Position numbers and translations under genes: made by a program. A stretch of DNA of 8,544 nt. Origin: DATEVL01 sp964448245. Its GTDB lineage: Bacteria; Chloroflexota; Anaerolineae; Anaerolineales; E44-bin32. Location of the stretch: NCBI GenBank assembly GCA_964448245.1, contig CAYUWF010000099.1, positions 1-8,544 on the forward strand. The letters are read 5' to 3'. A model generated the notes under the pieces. The model was given only the letters and a program-made list of their open reading frames with translations, was not told the origin of the DNA and searched no databases. Shown here piece after piece: positions 6,873-8,544 of the stretch. How positions within the stretch are numbered: position 1 is the first letter of the stretch; each line of letters opens with the position of its first letter.

Positions 6873-7700
6873 TCAGCGCCTCCGCCTCGGCTGGCAATTC
6901 GGGCAGTAATGCGTACCTCGCTGGCCGACGACGATGCGACGAATGGTCGTGCCGCACACCGGGCAGGGTTGCCCATCCCGCTGGTACACCCGGAAGTGGT
7001 TCTGGAAGTTACCGCCGCGGTAGACCCAGTCGATGCTGGCCCCGTTGTGTCGCAGGCCGGCCCTTAGGGCAGCGCGCATCCCGCGCCACAACCGGCGGAC
7101 CTCGTCGTCGCGCAGCGTGTTGCTCTTTCGCAGCGGATGCAGCCGCGCCCGATGCAGCGCTTCGTCGGCGTAGATGTTGCCCAGGCCGGCGACGAACGTC
7201 TGGTCGAGAAGGAGAGGCTTCAAGGCCCGGGCGTGGGTGCACAGCCTTCGGCCCAACGCCCGCGCCGTGAATTCCTGGTTCAGCGGCTCCGGCCCGAGCA
7301 GGACGAGCAGCTCGTCCGGGTCATCCAGCAGGAAGACCTTGCCGAACTTGCGGGCGTCGCCGAAGCGGAGATCCCAGCCGCCGTCGAGGTGGAAGACGGT
7401 GTGATCGTACGGCCCGGTCGGTTCGACGGAAGGAACCAGACCGAGGTCGCCGCTCATCTTCAAGTGGATGAGCAAGGTGCCGCGGTCGAGCGGGAAGACG
7501 AGGTACTTTCCCCGGCGGCCCACCTCGCGAATGGTGCGGCCGAGGATCTCGCGACGGAACTGTTCCGCCGGCGGGGAGGCGATGTGGCGCGGCCAGCGCA
7601 GGGTGACGGCGTCGATGACCCGGCCGGGGAGCGGGGGATGCGTCGAGGCGCCGGACCGAAGTTGTCTGGCGATCGTCTCGACTTCCGGCAGCTCGGGCAT
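6873..7700 (-). CDS. mutM: Formamidopyrimidine-DNA glycosylase (MutM/Fpg)
   Basis: This base-excision repair enzyme removes 8-oxoguanine and formamidopyrimidines and nicks the abasic site. The 275-residue protein begins MPELPEVETI, with the catalytic Pro2 (Schiff base) and Glu3. Lys65 in GKYL, HLKMSG at 79-84 (strand-intercalating Met82), Arg118 in DARKFG and Asn175 in AGLGNIYADE are all present, followed by the helix-two-turn-helix region. A C-terminal zinc finger is formed by Cys246, Cys249, Cys266 and Cys269, with the loop Arg261. Length and residues are typical, so it should be active. An in-frame ATG eight codons upstream (7724) is rejected because the amino-terminal proline must become residue 1. 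The protein ends in RRRR. It leads a probable two-gene unit with the downstream membrane protein. Confidence 0.97.
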   Translation of the reverse strand: MPELPEVETIARQLRSGASTHPPLPGRVIDAVTLRWPRHIASPPAEQFRREILGRTIREVGRRGKYLVFPLDRGTLLIHLKMSGDLGLVPSVEPTGPYDHTVFHLDGGWDLRFGDARKFGKVFLLDDPDELLVLLGPEPLNQEFTARALGRRLCTHARALKPLLLDQTFVAGLGNIYADEALHRARLHPLRKSNTLRDDEVRRLWRGMRAALRAGLRHNGASIDWVYRGGNFQNHFRVYQRDGQPCPVCGTTIRRIVVGQRGTHYCPNCQPRRRR

Positions 7701-7707
7701 GAGCCGG

Positions 7708-7713
7708 ATTATA
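7708..7713 (-). promoter_or_regulatory. -10 element for mutM, probable leaderless start
   Basis: The minus strand reads a perfect TATAAT whose last base is seven bases before the A of the mutM ATG. Standard spacing puts the transcription start at 7701 or 7700, at the initiation codon itself. No Shine-Dalgarno sequence precedes the ATG. No clear -35 or extended TGn is visible. Confidence 0.6.
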
Positions 7714-7871
7714 CCGTCCGGCAATCGTGCGGACGTGGGGTGGAGCTGCTGAATAAATCTCAGATGTCAGACCCCCACCTCTGTCCCTCGCGAAGCAGCC
7801 CGTAGGGCCTCCCCCTGCGCCAACGAGTTCCTCCGACAGTTCGAAATCTGCAGGGGAGGGGAAGGTACATC

Positions 7872-7908
7872 TGGGGGATGGGGGCAGCTCCGCTCCCCCC
7901 ATCCCCCA
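7872..7908. repeat. Intergenic palindrome B, copy 2
   Basis: The arms 7872-7888 and 7892-7908 form a 17-position stem with one C:C mismatch and a TCC loop. The core TGGGGG(C/G)AGC...GCTCCCCCCA matches the hairpin at 4993-5030, and on the minus strand both are preceded or followed by AGCTT-type and CCTTCC-type flanks. It begins four bases past the stop of the possible small gene at 7912-8010, so it could also be that gene's terminator; no U-tract follows. Confidence 0.6.
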
Positions 7909-7911
7909 AAG

Positions 7912-8010
7912 CTATTGGCCCCTCTCCGCCACGTGTCCGACGATCTTCAGAACGTCGACGGCGGAGAGAGGGAAGGCGGTGAGGCACAAGGTGTTTTTCA
8001 GCAAGTTCAT
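7912..8010 (-). CDS. Possible 32-residue small protein
   Basis: A short minus-strand frame starts ATG (8010-8008) and stops TAG (7914-7912). GGAGA (8020-8024) lies nine bases upstream, a normal ribosome-site distance. The peptide begins MNLLKNTLCL and ends VGHVAERGQ. It is rich in Leu and Val and could form an amphipathic helix. Most codons end in G or C, as in the neighbouring genes. The frame sits in the 400-bp gap between comEA and mutM and is followed four bases later by a strong hairpin. I do not recognise the peptide. Against it, the frame overlaps a palindrome shared with the secA downstream gap, so the reading frame may be a by-product of a repeat. I cannot decide between these from one copy. 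Confidence 0.35.
   Translation of the reverse strand: MNLLKNTLCLTAFPLSAVDVLKIVGHVAERGQ
7919..7972. repeat. Intergenic palindrome A, copy 2
   Basis: CCCCTCTCCGCC (7919-7930) pairs with GGCGGAGAGAGG (7960-7971), with one mismatch, around a 29-base loop. The arms nearly match those at 4929-4984, where the loop is 30 bases. Here unit B precedes unit A, the reverse of the order in the first locus, so the two loci look inverted relative to each other. This structure lies wholly inside the possible small gene on the minus strand. Confidence 0.5.
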
Positions 8011-8100
8011 AGGAGTCAGTCTCCAATCGCCAATCTCGCGCCACCGTGCTTGCCCGAGAGGAGAGATGGGAGATTCGCCCTCACCGGCCGCGGGCCTCGG

Positions 8101-8544
8101 TCAGTCCACCCGCAGCAGTTGGCGCAGCTGCGAGAGCCGTGTAGGGCCGATGCCCGGGACCTTGAGAAGCTCCTCCACCGACTGGAACTGCCCATTCTGG
8201 TCGCGATACTGCAGGATGGCAGCTGCCAGTGACGGGCCGATGCCCGGAAGAGACTCCAGATCGGCCGCCGTGGCTTGGTTGAGGTTGAGGGCGCCGGCTG
8301 AGGCCCCAGGCGGGACGCTCTGCGTCGGGACCGATGTTCCCGGCAGGGGGACGAGCAAGCGCGACCCGGGCTCGACCGGCGCCGCCAGATTCAACGCGTC
8401 GAGATCGGCGCCGGGCAGAGCGCCGCCGGCAGCTTCGATGGCGTCGGCCACGATGGCGCCGGGTGGGACTTCGACGATGCCCGGATGCAGAACCGCGCCG
8501 GCCACGTGCAGGCGCAGGGGGGAGGGCGTTGGGACGGGAAGAAG
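8101..8544 (-). CDS. comEA: ComEA-type DNA-binding protein (5' end outside window)
   Basis: ComEA is the membrane-anchored receptor that binds double-stranded DNA and passes it to the ComEC channel during natural transformation. The visible 147 residues contain two domains. The first is an SLBB/Wza-like beta-grasp domain (HVAGAVLHPGIVEVPPG... to LLVPLPG). The second is a C-terminal pair of helix-hairpin-helix motifs, seen as LNLNQATAADLESLPGIG and LLKVPGIGPTRLSQL, with the hallmark LPGIG and VPGIG hairpins. The frame is open to the window edge (13 more codons upstream of a GTG at 8505, reading LLPVPTPSPLRLH), so that GTG is internal and the membrane anchor lies outside. The protein ends at the usual place after the second hairpin. 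An imperfect GC-rich hairpin at about 8083-8101 touches the stop codon and has no U-tract. Confidence 0.93.
   Translation of the reverse strand, partial: LLPVPTPSPLRLHVAGAVLHPGIVEVPPGAIVADAIEAAGGALPGADLDALNLAAPVEPGSRLLVPLPGTSVPTQSVPPGASAGALNLNQATAADLESLPGIGPSLAAAILQYRDQNGQFQSVEELLKVPGIGPTRLSQLRQLLRVD

Noticed and set aside
7137..7805. Plus-strand frame of 222 codons opposite mutM
   Set aside because: mutM on the minus strand has all catalytic and zinc-finger residues; this is its shadow.
7760..8044. Minus-strand 94-codon frame in the comEA to mutM gap
   Set aside because: It reads through both palindromes with arbitrary composition; the shorter frame at 7912-8010 has better start signals.

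Overview
The base composition is strongly GC-rich, and the window reads as ordinary bacterial chromosome, most likely from an uncultured Chloroflexota (Anaerolineae-like) organism. This placement is an inference. It rests on a very large SecA with several lineage-type insertions and no zinc-binding tail, a lipoprotein of a kind I associate with that phylum, and GC-rich intergenic palindromes. I see no phage, transposase, CRISPR or plasmid genes.

Layout from left to right: a class II tRNA-Leu(UAA) gene (minus); a small cysteine-rich lipoprotein (minus); a divergent promoter region; a 1337-codon secA (plus); a 317-bp non-coding stretch with strong palindromes; a metallo-beta-lactamase-fold hydrolase (plus, probable TTG start); a membrane-anchored proline-rich protein of unknown function (minus), whose end overlaps the hydrolase tail to tail; mutM/fpg just upstream of it (minus); a 400-bp gap with a second set of palindromes and a possible 32-codon small gene (minus); and the 3' part of a comEA-type competence gene (minus), which runs off the right edge.

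The genes do not form one pathway. SecA drives Sec-dependent export and would help export the lipoprotein next door. MutM repairs oxidised guanine, and its downstream neighbour is probably co-transcribed with it. ComEA binds incoming DNA. The two most noteworthy points are the heavily enlarged SecA, whose helical-wing region is about 285 residues longer than in E. coli, and the pair of related palindromic intergenic structures, one of which overlaps a plausible unannotated micro-gene. mutM also appears to be transcribed without a leader.
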